A stretch of DNA of 64,000 nucleotides from JACCZR01 sp963844805 (GTDB taxonomy: Bacteria; Actinomycetota; Thermoleophilia; Solirubrobacterales; Thermoleophilaceae). The notes below the pieces were generated by a model that saw nothing but the letters and a program-made list of their open reading frames with translations, was not told where the DNA came from and did no database searches. The translations under genes and the position numbers were made by a program. The stretch lies in NCBI GenBank assembly GCA_963844805.1, contig CAWJPU010000009.1:186001-250000 (forward strand). Reading direction: 5' to 3'. Shown here one piece after another: positions 35,387-42,655 of this stretch (within the stretch, counting starts at the first letter, position 1; each line of letters opens with the position of its first letter).

Positions 35387-36583
35387 GGACCGCGACATCC
35401 TCGCGCTGGAGAGCGCGACGGTGGCCGGTCACACCTGCAAGGTCATCGTGCTCGGCGAGGACCCTCCTGCGCTCGCCGAGCTGCGCGGCTCGATAGAGGC
35501 GCGCCTGCCGGACATGCTCCGCCGCCGGCTGGGCGGCACGCGCCGAGGAGCCGGTCTGGGAGGAGGACGAGGACTTCAGCATCGAGCGTCACGTGGACGA
35601 GGGCCCCGCCGGGGGCGCGCTGTCCGAGGTGACCGCGCAGCTGTTCGAGCAGCGCCTCGACCGCTCGCGGCCGCTGTGGCGGATCGACGTCGCGATCCTC
35701 GACGACGGGCGCTCGGCGCTGGTGTGGCGGATCCACCACGCGCTCGCCGACGGGCAGACCTGCATGCGCCTGGCCGACGAGATGCTGTGGGACTCGGCCC
35801 CGGCGCCCGCGCCGGCGAGCGCGCCGGCCGACGAGGAGCGCCGGCGCGCGCACCTGGCCGGCTTCGTGCGGCGCGAGTTCGTCCCGGGCCGCGCGCGCTC
35901 TCCCTTCGACGGCGAAGGTCGGCGCCCAACGGCGGGTGGCCTTCGCTTCGGTGCCGCTGCGCGAGCTGCACGACGCGGCCAAGCGGCTCGCGGGCGCGAC
36001 GCTCAACGACGCCGTGCTGGCCGTCACCGCCGGCGCGCTGCGCCGCTGGACCGAGGACCACCACGGTCGGCTGGCGCCGCTGCGGGCGCGCGTGCCGGTG
36101 AGCCTCCATCACCAGGGCGAGGACGCCGGAAACCGCGACTCCTACTTCTGCGTGGCGCTGCCGCTCACCGAAGCCGACCCCGCGGCCCGCCTGCGCGCCG
36201 CCCACGAGGAGGCCGAGAAGCGCAAGGCCGAGCACGACGCGGAGGAGATGGACCGGTTGCTGCGCGAGCTGGCGGGCGTGTCCCCGAGCCTGGAGCGCAT
36301 GTGCGAGCGCTTCGAGGCGGGCCCGCGGCAGTTCGCCCTGAGCGTGTCGAACGTACGCGGGCCGGCCAAGCCGGTGAGCGTGCTCGGCTCGCCGGTGGAG
36401 CACCTCCACTTCGTGGCGGAGATCGGCGAGCGCCACGCGCTGCGGATCTCGGTCAACTCCTTCGCCGGCCGGCTCAGCTTCGGCCTGTGCGCCGACCCCG
36501 CCATCGTCGACGGCCTGGACGCGATGGCCGCGGGCGTGGAGGCCGAGGCTCAGTCGCTGAGCGAGGCCAGCAGGGGCGCGTGA
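35358..36583 (+). CDS. WS/DGAT-family O-acyltransferase, frame broken twice
   Basis: About 408 residues from GTG 35358. PLSREDRDILALESATVAGH is the N-terminal motif and RSALVWRIHHALADGQTCMR carries the HHxxxDG active site of wax ester synthase/diacylglycerol acyltransferases. LNDAVLAVTAGALRRW, VPVSLHHQGEDAGNRDSYFC, FALSVSNVRGPAKPVSVLGS and RISVNSFAGRLSFGLCADPA fit the C-terminal half (DUF1298). The reaction transfers an acyl group from acyl-CoA to an alcohol or diacylglycerol. The frame slips near 35545 and 35925. Overlap with the MMPL transporter suggests an operon that makes and exports a lipid, as for actinobacterial PapA/MmpL pairs; that is inference. Confidence 0.8.
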
Positions 36584-37338
36584 TCTGAGGGCTTCGGGCC
36601 CTTCCTGAAGCCGCGGTCGATGCCGCAGCTCTCCAGCCGCGCCGCCAGCGGCGGGGTGAGCAGGAAGGCGTCGATGCGCAGGCCCATCTTGCGGTGGAAG
36701 TGGCCCTGCCGGTAGTCCCACCAGGTGAAGCCCTGCTCACCTGTGCCCTCTGGGGTATCGGGGTGCAGCTCGCGGAAGGCGTCCACCACGCCCGCCTCCA
36801 GCAGCGCGGCGAAGCGCTCACGCTCGGGCGGCGTGACGTGCGTCTCGCCCACGAAGGCCGCCGGGTCGTAGACGTCGAGGTCGGTCGGGCACACGTTGAA
36901 GTCGCCCGCCACCACCAGGTCGCGGTCGGACAGCTCGCGGATGCGCGCGGCCGCCGCCTCCAGGAAGCGCAGCTTGTCCTCGTAGTGCGGCGAGTCCGGC
37001 GTGCGGCCGTTGGGCACGTAGACCGACACCACCCGCATCCCGTCCGCGTCGGCCTCGATCCAGCGCGCCTCGTCGGTGGCCACCTCGCCCTCGAGGCCCG
37101 TCTTGGCCTCCGACAGCTCGCGGTCGACCGGCACCGCGACGGCGACCCCGGCCCAGCGCCCGGCGCTGTGGTGCTCGGCCTTGTAGCCCGCGGCCTCGAG
37201 CTCCATGTGGGGAAAGGCGTCGGGCTCGGTCTTGGTCTCCTGGAGCATCAGCACGTCGGGCTGATGTGCCTCCAGCAGCTCCAGGACGCGCGGCATGCGC
37301 GCCTTGAGCGAGTTCACGTTCCACGTGACGAGCTTCAT
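36550..37338 (-). CDS. xthA: Exodeoxyribonuclease III
   Basis: 262 residues from ATG 37338, intact. MKLVTWNVNSLKARMPRVLE holds the catalytic Asn, DVLMLQETKTEPDAFPHMEL the metal Glu, VSVYVPNGRTPDSPHYEDK the Tyr/Asn motif, LVVAGDFNVCPTDLDVYDPA the Asp/Asn pair, and GLRIDAFLLTPPLAARLESC plus KPSDHAPLLASL the final Asp-His. The order is that of ExoIII/APE1, an AP endonuclease and 3'-5' exonuclease in base-excision repair. Divergent from the Nei-type glycosylase gene by 25 bp, so two steps of the same pathway share a promoter region. Its 3' end overlaps the acyltransferase gene by 34 bp. Confidence 0.92.
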   Translation of the reverse strand: MKLVTWNVNSLKARMPRVLELLEAHQPDVLMLQETKTEPDAFPHMELEAAGYKAEHHSAGRWAGVAVAVPVDRELSEAKTGLEGEVATDEARWIEADADGMRVVSVYVPNGRTPDSPHYEDKLRFLEAAAARIRELSDRDLVVAGDFNVCPTDLDVYDPAAFVGETHVTPPERERFAALLEAGVVDAFRELHPDTPEGTGEQGFTWWDYRQGHFHRKMGLRIDAFLLTPPLAARLESCGIDRGFRKGPKPSDHAPLLASLSD

Positions 37339-37363
37339 CGCAGGCCACCCTAGAGTCGGCTGC

Positions 37364-38141
37364 GTGCCCGAAGGCGACACGCTGCACCACGCCGCCAAGC
37401 GGGTGGGCGCGGCCCTGGTGGGGAACGAGATCCTCTCGATCGAGACCCCCCATCCGCGTCACCGCATGGACCGCTGGCCCGAGCGGCTGGCCGGTCGCGG
37501 CGTGCGCCGGGTCGACGCCCGCGGCAAGCACCTGTTCGTGCGCTTCGACGGGGACCTCACCCTCCACTCGCACCTGCGGATGACCGGGAAGTGGGGCGTC
37601 TACCGGTCCGGGCAGCGCTGGACGCGCTCGCCCCGGCGGGCGTGGCTGGTGGTGCGCACCGCCGAGCACGAGGTGGTGCAGTTCGACGGGCCGGTGCTCG
37701 AGCTGATGACCGACTCGCGCACGCGCTTCGACCTGCGGCTGGCCGCGCTCGGCCCCGACATCGTGGCCGAGGACTTCGACGAGGCCGCCGCCCTGCGCCG
37801 CCTGCGCGAGGACGACCCCACCCGCGGGATCGGCGACGCGCTGCTCGACCAGCGCATCGTGGCCGGCATCGGGAACCTGTGGAAGAGCGAGGCCTGCTTC
37901 CTCGCCGAGGTCGACCCGTGGCGTCCCTCCGGGCGAGGTCAGCGACGAGGAGGTGCTCGCGACCCTGCGCGGCGTGCGCCCGCTCATGCAGCACTCGGCG
38001 CGGGACGGCTTCCAGGCGCGCGAGCCGCAGGTCTTCGAGCGCACGGGCCGCCCTTGCCCCCGCTGCGGCACGCTCGTCCGCTCCCGCGGGCAGGGCGACG
38101 ACAACCGCACCACCTACTGGTGCCCCGGGTGCCAGTCGTGA
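37364..38141 (+). CDS. nei: Nei-type DNA glycosylase/AP lyase, frame broken once
   Basis: About 258 residues from GTG 37364: MPEGDTLHHAAKRVGAALVG. The Pro2-Glu3-Gly motif is the catalytic N-terminus of Fpg/Nei enzymes, and PEGDT is the Nei (endonuclease VIII) variant. GKHLFVRFDGDLTLHSHLRM contains the conserved Lys, LLDQRIVAGIGNLWKSEACF the helix-two-turn-helix Asn, and the C-terminus CPRCGTLVRSRGQGDD...YWCPGCQ a four-Cys zinc finger. A frame slip near 37930 separates the last two. It removes oxidised pyrimidines and nicks the AP site. The stop overlaps the GDPD gene start (GTGA). Confidence 0.88.
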
Positions 38142-38833
38142 AGCGGATCGGGCACAAGGGCGCCGACCACGTGGCGCCGGGCAACACGCTCGCCAGCTTC
38201 GAGGCCGCCCTGGAGCACGGCGTGGACATGATCGAGTTCGACGTCCTGCGCATGCGCGACGGCGCGCTGGTCCTGGCCCACGATCTGACCGACGCCGCCT
38301 CGCGCGAGCCGCTCACGCTGGACGAGGGGCTGGACATCTTCGCCGGCGAGGCCTACGCCGACGTCGAGCTGGACGTGGACATGAAGATCCCCGGTTACGA
38401 GCGCGAGGTGGTCGACGGGCTCCGCCGGCGAGACCTGACCGCTCGCTCGATGGTCTCCACCATGTACCGCGACAGCCTGGCGCTGGTCGGCGAGCTCGAC
38501 CCCGAGGTCAAGCGCGGCTGGTCGTACCCCAACGTGCGCCGCGACTACACGCGCACGGTCTTCGCCCCGGCGGCCCTGCCGCTGCTCAAGTACCTCAAGG
38601 CGCGCCTGCCCGAGCGGGCCGCGCGCATGATCCGCGATGGCCGGTGCGAGGCGCTGATGTCGCACTTCCGGCTGGTCACCCCGCGGCTGGCGCGCGCGGT
38701 GCGCGAGGCCGGCGGCGAGCTGTACGTGTGGACGGTGGACGACGGCGACCACATCAGGCGCCTGGAGGCGCTGGGCGTGGCAGGGGTCATCTCCAACGAC
38801 CCGCGGCTGTTCGAGGATCCCGTCCCTACCTGA
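38138..38833 (+). CDS. Glycerophosphodiester phosphodiesterase
   Basis: 231 residues from GTG 38138. KRIGHKGADHVAPGNTLASF holds the first His and the N-T-x-x-S/A-F motif of GDPD enzymes; DMIEFDVLRMRDGALVLAHD gives the E-x-D metal ligands and the second catalytic His. DVELDVDMKIPGYEREVVDG and LYVWTVDDGDHIRRLEALGV...ISNDPRL follow canonically. It hydrolyses glycerophosphodiesters to glycerol-3-phosphate and an alcohol. No signal peptide, so cytoplasmic. Coupled to nei by a 4-bp overlap. Confidence 0.9.
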   Translation: MKRIGHKGADHVAPGNTLASFEAALEHGVDMIEFDVLRMRDGALVLAHDLTDAASREPLTLDEGLDIFAGEAYADVELDVDMKIPGYEREVVDGLRRRDLTARSMVSTMYRDSLALVGELDPEVKRGWSYPNVRRDYTRTVFAPAALPLLKYLKARLPERAARMIRDGRCEALMSHFRLVTPRLARAVREAGGELYVWTVDDGDHIRRLEALGVAGVISNDPRLFEDPVPT

Positions 38834-38855
38834 GGGTGCAGGTGCCGAGCGTGTG

Positions 38856-39123
38856 ATGAATCCGGTCCTGCGTCGTAGAAGGGGCGTGAACGAGGCCCTG
38901 GCGCAACCGTTGCCCGCAGCCACCGCCCACCACGAAGCCGACAGCTTCGAGGCCCTCTACCGCACAGCCGACGCGCTGACGACGCTGTCGCTCCCTGCAG
39001 GGCTCGCTGAACTTCCTGCTGCGCGCGCTGGGCGCGCTGCTTCCCGTGGGACTGGTGCTCTCGGCCCTGTGGTTCGGGGGCCGGACGCTGACGCGCCGGC
39101 GCCGAGAGTCCGCGCTCGCCTAG
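38856..39123 (+). pseudogene. Small membrane-protein fragment
   Basis: From ATG 38856 a frame reads MNPVLRRRRGVNEALAQPLP and ADSFEALYRTADALTTLS, then slips near 39000 into LQGSLNFLLRALGALLPVGL and VLSALWFGGRTLTRRRRESA to a TAG at 39121-39123. The end (a hydrophobic helix then a run of Arg) resembles the C-terminal tail of DUF4349-type lipoproteins/membrane proteins, but the signal peptide and main domain are lacking. It could be a genuine small membrane protein with one sequence error, or a 3' gene relic. Function unknown. Confidence 0.35.
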
Positions 39124-39136
39124 GGTCACCCCACCG

Positions 39137-39829
39137 GTGAGCGGTGGTGAGGAGACACTGCGCCTGCTGTCGAAGGTCGAGGTGTTCGCCGACCTCGACG
39201 AGGGCGAGCTGCAGGAGCTGGGACGGGTGGCCGTCCCGCGGGCCTACGAGCGGGGCGAAGTGATCTTCCGCGAGGGCGACGGCGGCGACACGTGCTACGT
39301 GATCCGCACGGGCGCCGTGGTGCTCACGCGCGGCCACGACGACGGGCGTGAGGTGGCCCTGGCCGAGCTGCGCGCCGGGGCGATGTTCGGCGAGCTGGCG
39401 CTGTTCGGCGGCGAGCGACGGTCCGCCACCGCCCAGGCCGTGGAGCCCACCGAGGCGGTGGCGCTGCTGGGCTCCGACGTCGAGCGGCTTGTGCGCTCCC
39501 ACCCCGACATGGCGCTGGCGATGCTCTCCAGCATGGCCGCACGGGTGCGATTTACCAACGAGCGGCTGCTCACCCAGTCATTCCAGACGGTGCCGGGCCG
39601 CGTGGCCGGGGCGGTGCTGTCCCAGGTCGTCGCCCGCCAGGCCGAGGGCGCGCCCGACCAGGACGTGCTGGTCAAGGCGACCCAGGCCGAGATCGCCTCC
39701 CTGGCCGGCACCTCGCGCGAGAGCGCGAGCCGCTTCCTCGCCACGCTCGAGCGGGAGGGAGTCGTCTCGCTGGGCCGGGGCAAGGTGACGGTGCATGAGC
39801 CCGCCAGGCTTCGGAACTTCATCCACTGA
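39137..39829 (+). CDS. Crp/Fnr-family transcriptional regulator
   Basis: 230 residues from GTG 39137. Residues about 10-125 form a cyclic-nucleotide-binding barrel: KVEVFADLDEGELQELGRVA, EVIFREGDGGDTCYVIRTGA and FGELALFGGERRSATAQAVE, the last being the phosphate-binding cassette (G-E-L-A...R-S-A-T), consistent with cAMP or a similar ligand. A helical dimerisation region precedes the DNA-binding HTH near residues 170-220 (QAEIASLAGTSRESASRFLA, LEREGVVSLGRGKVTV). Targets are not known. Its 3' end overlaps pcm by 35 bp. Confidence 0.9.
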   Translation: MSGGEETLRLLSKVEVFADLDEGELQELGRVAVPRAYERGEVIFREGDGGDTCYVIRTGAVVLTRGHDDGREVALAELRAGAMFGELALFGGERRSATAQAVEPTEAVALLGSDVERLVRSHPDMALAMLSSMAARVRFTNERLLTQSFQTVPGRVAGAVLSQVVARQAEGAPDQDVLVKATQAEIASLAGTSRESASRFLATLEREGVVSLGRGKVTVHEPARLRNFIH

Positions 39830-40442
39830 GCAGCGCGAGCGCATGGTCGAGCGCCAGCTGCGCCGGCGCGGGATCGCCGACGAGCGCGTGCTGGAGGCGA
39901 TGCGCACCGTGCCGCGGGAGGAGTTCGTGCCCGAGGACATGCGCCGGCACGCCTATCGCGACGGCGCGCTGCGCATCGACGAGGGCCAGACCATCTCCCA
40001 ACCCTGGATCGTCGCCCGCATGGCCGAGCTGCTCGAGCTCGAGGGGCCCGAACGGGTCCTGGAGGTGGGGACGGGCTCCGGCTACGCGGCGGCGGTGCTG
40101 TCGCGGCTGTGCTCGCACGTGGTGACGGTGGAGCGCCACGCCTCGCTGGCCGCCACGGCCTCGGCGACGCTGGAGCGGCTGGGCTACCGCAACGTCGAGG
40201 TCCGCCACGGGGACGGGTCCAAGGGCGCCCCCGACCGCGCGCCGTTCGACGGGATCTCGGTGACCGCCACCGCGGCCAGCGAGCCGCCTCGCGCGCTGCG
40301 CGAACAAGCCGCTCCCGACGCCGCGATCGTGATGCCGCTGGAGCGCCGCGGCCGTGAGCTGCTGGTGCGGATCCGCGGCACCTCCGTGGAGGCCGTCACT
40401 CCGGTGCGCTTCGTGCCGCTGCTCGAGGGGACCGAGGACTGA
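39795..40442 (+). CDS. pcm: Protein-L-isoaspartate O-methyltransferase
   Basis: 215 residues from ATG 39795, which lies inside the Crp gene. ERMVERQLRRRGIADERVLE and VPREEFVPEDMRRHAYRDGA are the family's N-terminal signature; GQTISQPWIVARMAELLELE holds the G-Q-T-I-S-Q-P block; RVLEVGTGSGYAAAVLSRLC is the SAM-binding motif I. VEVRHGDGSKGAPDRAPFDG follows. It methylates isoaspartyl residues in damaged proteins, starting repair. The next Nudix gene begins within its last codons. Confidence 0.92.
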   Translation: MSPPGFGTSSTEQRERMVERQLRRRGIADERVLEAMRTVPREEFVPEDMRRHAYRDGALRIDEGQTISQPWIVARMAELLELEGPERVLEVGTGSGYAAAVLSRLCSHVVTVERHASLAATASATLERLGYRNVEVRHGDGSKGAPDRAPFDGISVTATAASEPPRALREQAAPDAAIVMPLERRGRELLVRIRGTSVEAVTPVRFVPLLEGTED

Positions 40443-40858
40443 GGCGAGAGTTCTCCAGCGGCGGCCTGGCCATCCGCCGGTTTCGCGGCCGGCCTTTCCT
40501 CGCGGTGATCGAGCTGACCCGGCGCAAGAAGGTCCTGGCGCTGCCCAAGGGGCACATCGACCCGGGTGAGACTCCCGCCCAGGCCGCGGTGCGCGAGGTG
40601 CGCGAGGAGGCCGGCGTGGTCAGCGAGGTCGAGCAGAAGCTCGGCGACGTCAAGTACGTCTACACCTGGGACGGCGAGCGGCGCTTCAAGGTCGTGAGCT
40701 TCTTCCTCTGCCGCTACCGCTCGGGCAGCGTGCGCGACCACGACCACGAGGTGGACGGCGCCCGCTGGCTGCCGCTGGCCGACGCGCCGAAGCGGCTGGA
40801 GTACGGCGGCGAACGCGACATGGCACGAAAGGCCATCGAGGCGCTCGATGGCCGATAG
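40439..40858 (+). CDS. Nudix hydrolase, probable CTG start coupled to pcm
   Basis: 139 residues if read from CTG 40439, which overlaps the pcm stop as CTGA, just as GTGA and ATGA do between other genes here. This start gives LRREFSSGGLAIRRFRGRPF and completes the first Nudix strand; the alternative GTG 40505 would remove it. The Nudix box GHIDPGETPAQAAVREVREE then AGV (about residues 38-60) is intact with all acidic metal ligands. VKYVYTWDGERRFKVVSFFL and EVDGARWLPLADAPKRLEYG complete the fold. It hydrolyses a nucleoside diphosphate linked to another moiety; MutT/Ap4A-type substrates are possible. Confidence 0.85.
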   Translation: MRREFSSGGLAIRRFRGRPFLAVIELTRRKKVLALPKGHIDPGETPAQAAVREVREEAGVVSEVEQKLGDVKYVYTWDGERRFKVVSFFLCRYRSGSVRDHDHEVDGARWLPLADAPKRLEYGGERDMARKAIEALDGR

Positions 40859-40873
40859 GCTGGCGCGCCTCCC

Positions 40874-41269
40874 GTGTACGTACTGAACTTCTATTCGCCG
40901 GTCTTCGTCGACCAGCTCAAGAAGGGCCGCAAGACGGCCACCATCCGGCTGGGCGACAAGAGCCGGAAGTACGCCAAGGGCAGCGTCGTCCTGGTGACCG
41001 TGGGGTTCCAGCACGCCCCCCGGGAGCGCATTTTCGAGGCGGTGATCGACACCGTCGAGGTCAAGCGCGTGTCGGACCTGTCACCGCGGGACGTCGAGCA
41101 CGACAACCCGGAGTTCCGTCGCTTGGACGAGACGGTCCACTTCCTGGAGCAGATCTACGGCCGCAAGATCGCCTCGGATGACACCGTCACCGTCGTCCGC
41201 TTCTCCCAGATCTCAGAGCGCCCGAAGGAGATCTCCGAGCGCCTGCGGCCGGGGCCGAGCCAGAACTAG
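40874..41269 (+). CDS. ASCH-domain protein
   Basis: 131 residues from GTG 40874. VLNFYSPVFVDQLKKGRKTA then TIRLGDKSRKYAKGS is the opening of the ASCH fold (PUA-like beta-barrel), with the G-R-K-T-x-T-x-R motif near residues 17-24. VFVTVGFQH-like strands and EAVIDTVEVKRVSDLSPRDV follow. ASCH domains bind RNA and some hydrolyse N4-acylcytidine; no catalytic set can be confirmed here. The C-terminus ends in the first unit of an 18-bp tandem repeat. Confidence 0.8.
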   Translation: MYVLNFYSPVFVDQLKKGRKTATIRLGDKSRKYAKGSVVLVTVGFQHAPRERIFEAVIDTVEVKRVSDLSPRDVEHDNPEFRRLDETVHFLEQIYGRKIASDDTVTVVRFSQISERPKEISERLRPGPSQN

Positions 41270-41303
41270 GGGCCGAGCCCGCACTAGGGCCCGAGCCGCG
41301 CTA
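41251..41303. repeat. Three tandem 18-bp units between convergent genes
   Basis: GGGGCCGAGCC-N4-CTA repeats: units at 41251-41268, 41269-41286 and 41287-41303 (the last is 17 bp), differing in a few positions. The first unit encodes the C-terminal residues of the ASCH protein and the last contains the stop codon of the convergent methyltransferase. Each unit ends in CTA followed by G, placing TAG at every junction. Probably a short slippage duplication. Confidence 0.7.
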
Positions 41304-42101
41304 CCCGTCTAGCTCGTCCAGCCAGACGTTCGGGATCTCGCCCTTCTTGCGGGCGATGAAGATCCGGTAGTCGAGCGGCTCGCCGGCAGTCGACAGGCGG
41401 TGCTGGTAGGTCATGCCCGCCTTCATGTCCATCGCGCCCTCGTGGGTCATGTGGCCGATCAGCCGTGAGAAGCCGGTGCTCTCGCCGGGCTGGAGGAACT
41501 GCTCCTTGATGTTGAAGGCGATCCAGCCGTCGTCGAGGACCAGGTTGAAGGCCTCGGCGAAAGCGCGGCACGGAATGTCCCCGAAGCCCAGGGCGGCCAC
41601 GCTGACCATGCAGTTGAACTCGCGCTCGTCGAGCTCGGCGCGGGCTGCGGGAGGGATGTCCGTCAGGTCGAGCACGTGGTAGTTGTCGTACACGTGCGGG
41701 CGGTCGCGTTCGGCGGCGCGGGCGGCCTCCTCGATGATGTCCACGCCGACGATGGCGTCGGCGCCGAGCTTGGCCAGCTCCTCGCCCACCATGCCGTTGC
41801 CGGCGCCCACGTCGAAGACGCGCAGGTCGCCGGGGTCGAGGCTCTCGGAGGCGAGCACCTCGCCCAGCAGGCCGGTGACGACCTGCGGCGACTGGCACTC
41901 CAGCTCCTCGTAGAAGATCTGCTCGTACAGGCCGGGCTGCTCGTAGAGCTTGTCGTAGTCGTGGAAGCGGAACCTGGTGAGCTTGCCGTTGCCGTTCAGG
42001 CCGATCTCAGCCCACTCCTGATCCTGGTCGACACCTCTGCCGTCCGAGGGGAAGCGAATGTCGTACTTCGGACGTACGTCGGCAGTTTTGGTGTCGGCCA
42101 C
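41301..42101 (-). CDS. Class I SAM-dependent methyltransferase
   Basis: 266 residues from GTG 42101 with an AGGAGG site 11 bp upstream. N-terminal KYDIRFPSDGRGVDQDQEWA and FRFHDYDKLYEQPGLYEQIF precede the Rossmann core: LRVFDVGAGNGMVGEELAKL (motif I, G-A-G-N-G), AIVGVDIIEEAARAAERDRP (motif II), FNCMVSVAALGFGDIP (motif IV) and LDDGWIAFNIKEQFLQ. A specific substrate cannot be assigned. It is divergent from groESL, 233 bp away, and convergent with the ASCH gene. Confidence 0.85.
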   Translation of the reverse strand: MADTKTADVRPKYDIRFPSDGRGVDQDQEWAEIGLNGNGKLTRFRFHDYDKLYEQPGLYEQIFYEELECQSPQVVTGLLGEVLASESLDPGDLRVFDVGAGNGMVGEELAKLGADAIVGVDIIEEAARAAERDRPHVYDNYHVLDLTDIPPAARAELDEREFNCMVSVAALGFGDIPCRAFAEAFNLVLDDGWIAFNIKEQFLQPGESTGFSRLIGHMTHEGAMDMKAGMTYQHRLSTAGEPLDYRIFIARKKGEIPNVWLDELDG

Positions 42102-42270
42102 GTTCGGTTCAGCCTCCTTGGTCGGGGTCAGACGCCCGGACGGTCCAGGACTGTTCGCTCACGGCCGTCATGGCGGCCTGACCCGTCCAGATGGGGATCA
42201 TACCCGGATTCGGTTGTTCTCAACTTTCGGCCGTCCGCCCAGCCCGCGGCCAGGCGTCCCCAGCGGGGCT

Positions 42271-42297
42271 TTGGCACTCTCGGTGCTAGAGTGCCAA
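42271..42297 (+). promoter_or_regulatory. CIRCE operator of groESL
   Basis: TTGGCACTC, nine bases, GAGTGCCAA: a perfect 9-bp inverted repeat with the exact N9 spacing of CIRCE, the HrcA repressor site (consensus TTAGCACTC-N9-GAGTGCTAA; each arm differs at one position, symmetrically). It lies 37 bp before the groS start, so groESL is predicted to be repressed by HrcA and induced by heat. An hrcA gene is not in the window. Confidence 0.92.
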
Positions 42298-42334
42298 GCC
42301 TCTGAACGGCCAACCAGGACCGGAGGTCTAGTCC

Positions 42335-42625
42335 ATGAAGTTGAAGCCTCTCGGCGATCGTCTGATCGTCCAGGCTCTCGAGGAGGAGGAGACGACTGCC
42401 AGCGGCATCGTGCTCCCCGACACTGCCAAGGAAAAGCCGCAGCGGGGCAAGGTCCTCGCCGTAGGCGACGGTAAGTGGGACGACGAGGGAGACAACCGGA
42501 TCCCTCTCGACGTGGAGGAGGGCGACGAGGTCCTCTACTCCAAATACGGCGGCACCGAGGTCACCGTGGAGGGCGAGGATCTCCTCGTCCTGCGCGAGTC
42601 CGACGTGCTGGCCAAGGTCGCCTAA
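42335..42625 (+). CDS. groS: Co-chaperonin GroES
   Basis: 96 residues from ATG 42335 with a GGAGG ribosome site. MKLKPLGDRLIVQALEEEET then TASGIVLPDTAKEKPQRGKV holds the mobile loop (TASGIVLPD) that docks on GroEL, and GDEVLYSKYGGTEVTVEGED the core barrel. The length is normal. It forms a heptameric lid on GroEL in the cytoplasm. Followed after 30 bp by groL in the same operon under the CIRCE operator. Confidence 0.97.
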   Translation: MKLKPLGDRLIVQALEEEETTASGIVLPDTAKEKPQRGKVLAVGDGKWDDEGDNRIPLDVEEGDEVLYSKYGGTEVTVEGEDLLVLRESDVLAKVA

Positions 42626-42655
42626 CCAAGCACTTCCTAGGAGGAACGCGAACAC

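Noticed and set aside
33009..36583. Complete biosynthetic gene cluster
   Set aside because: A transporter and one acyltransferase are present but no polyketide, peptide or terpene synthase is near.
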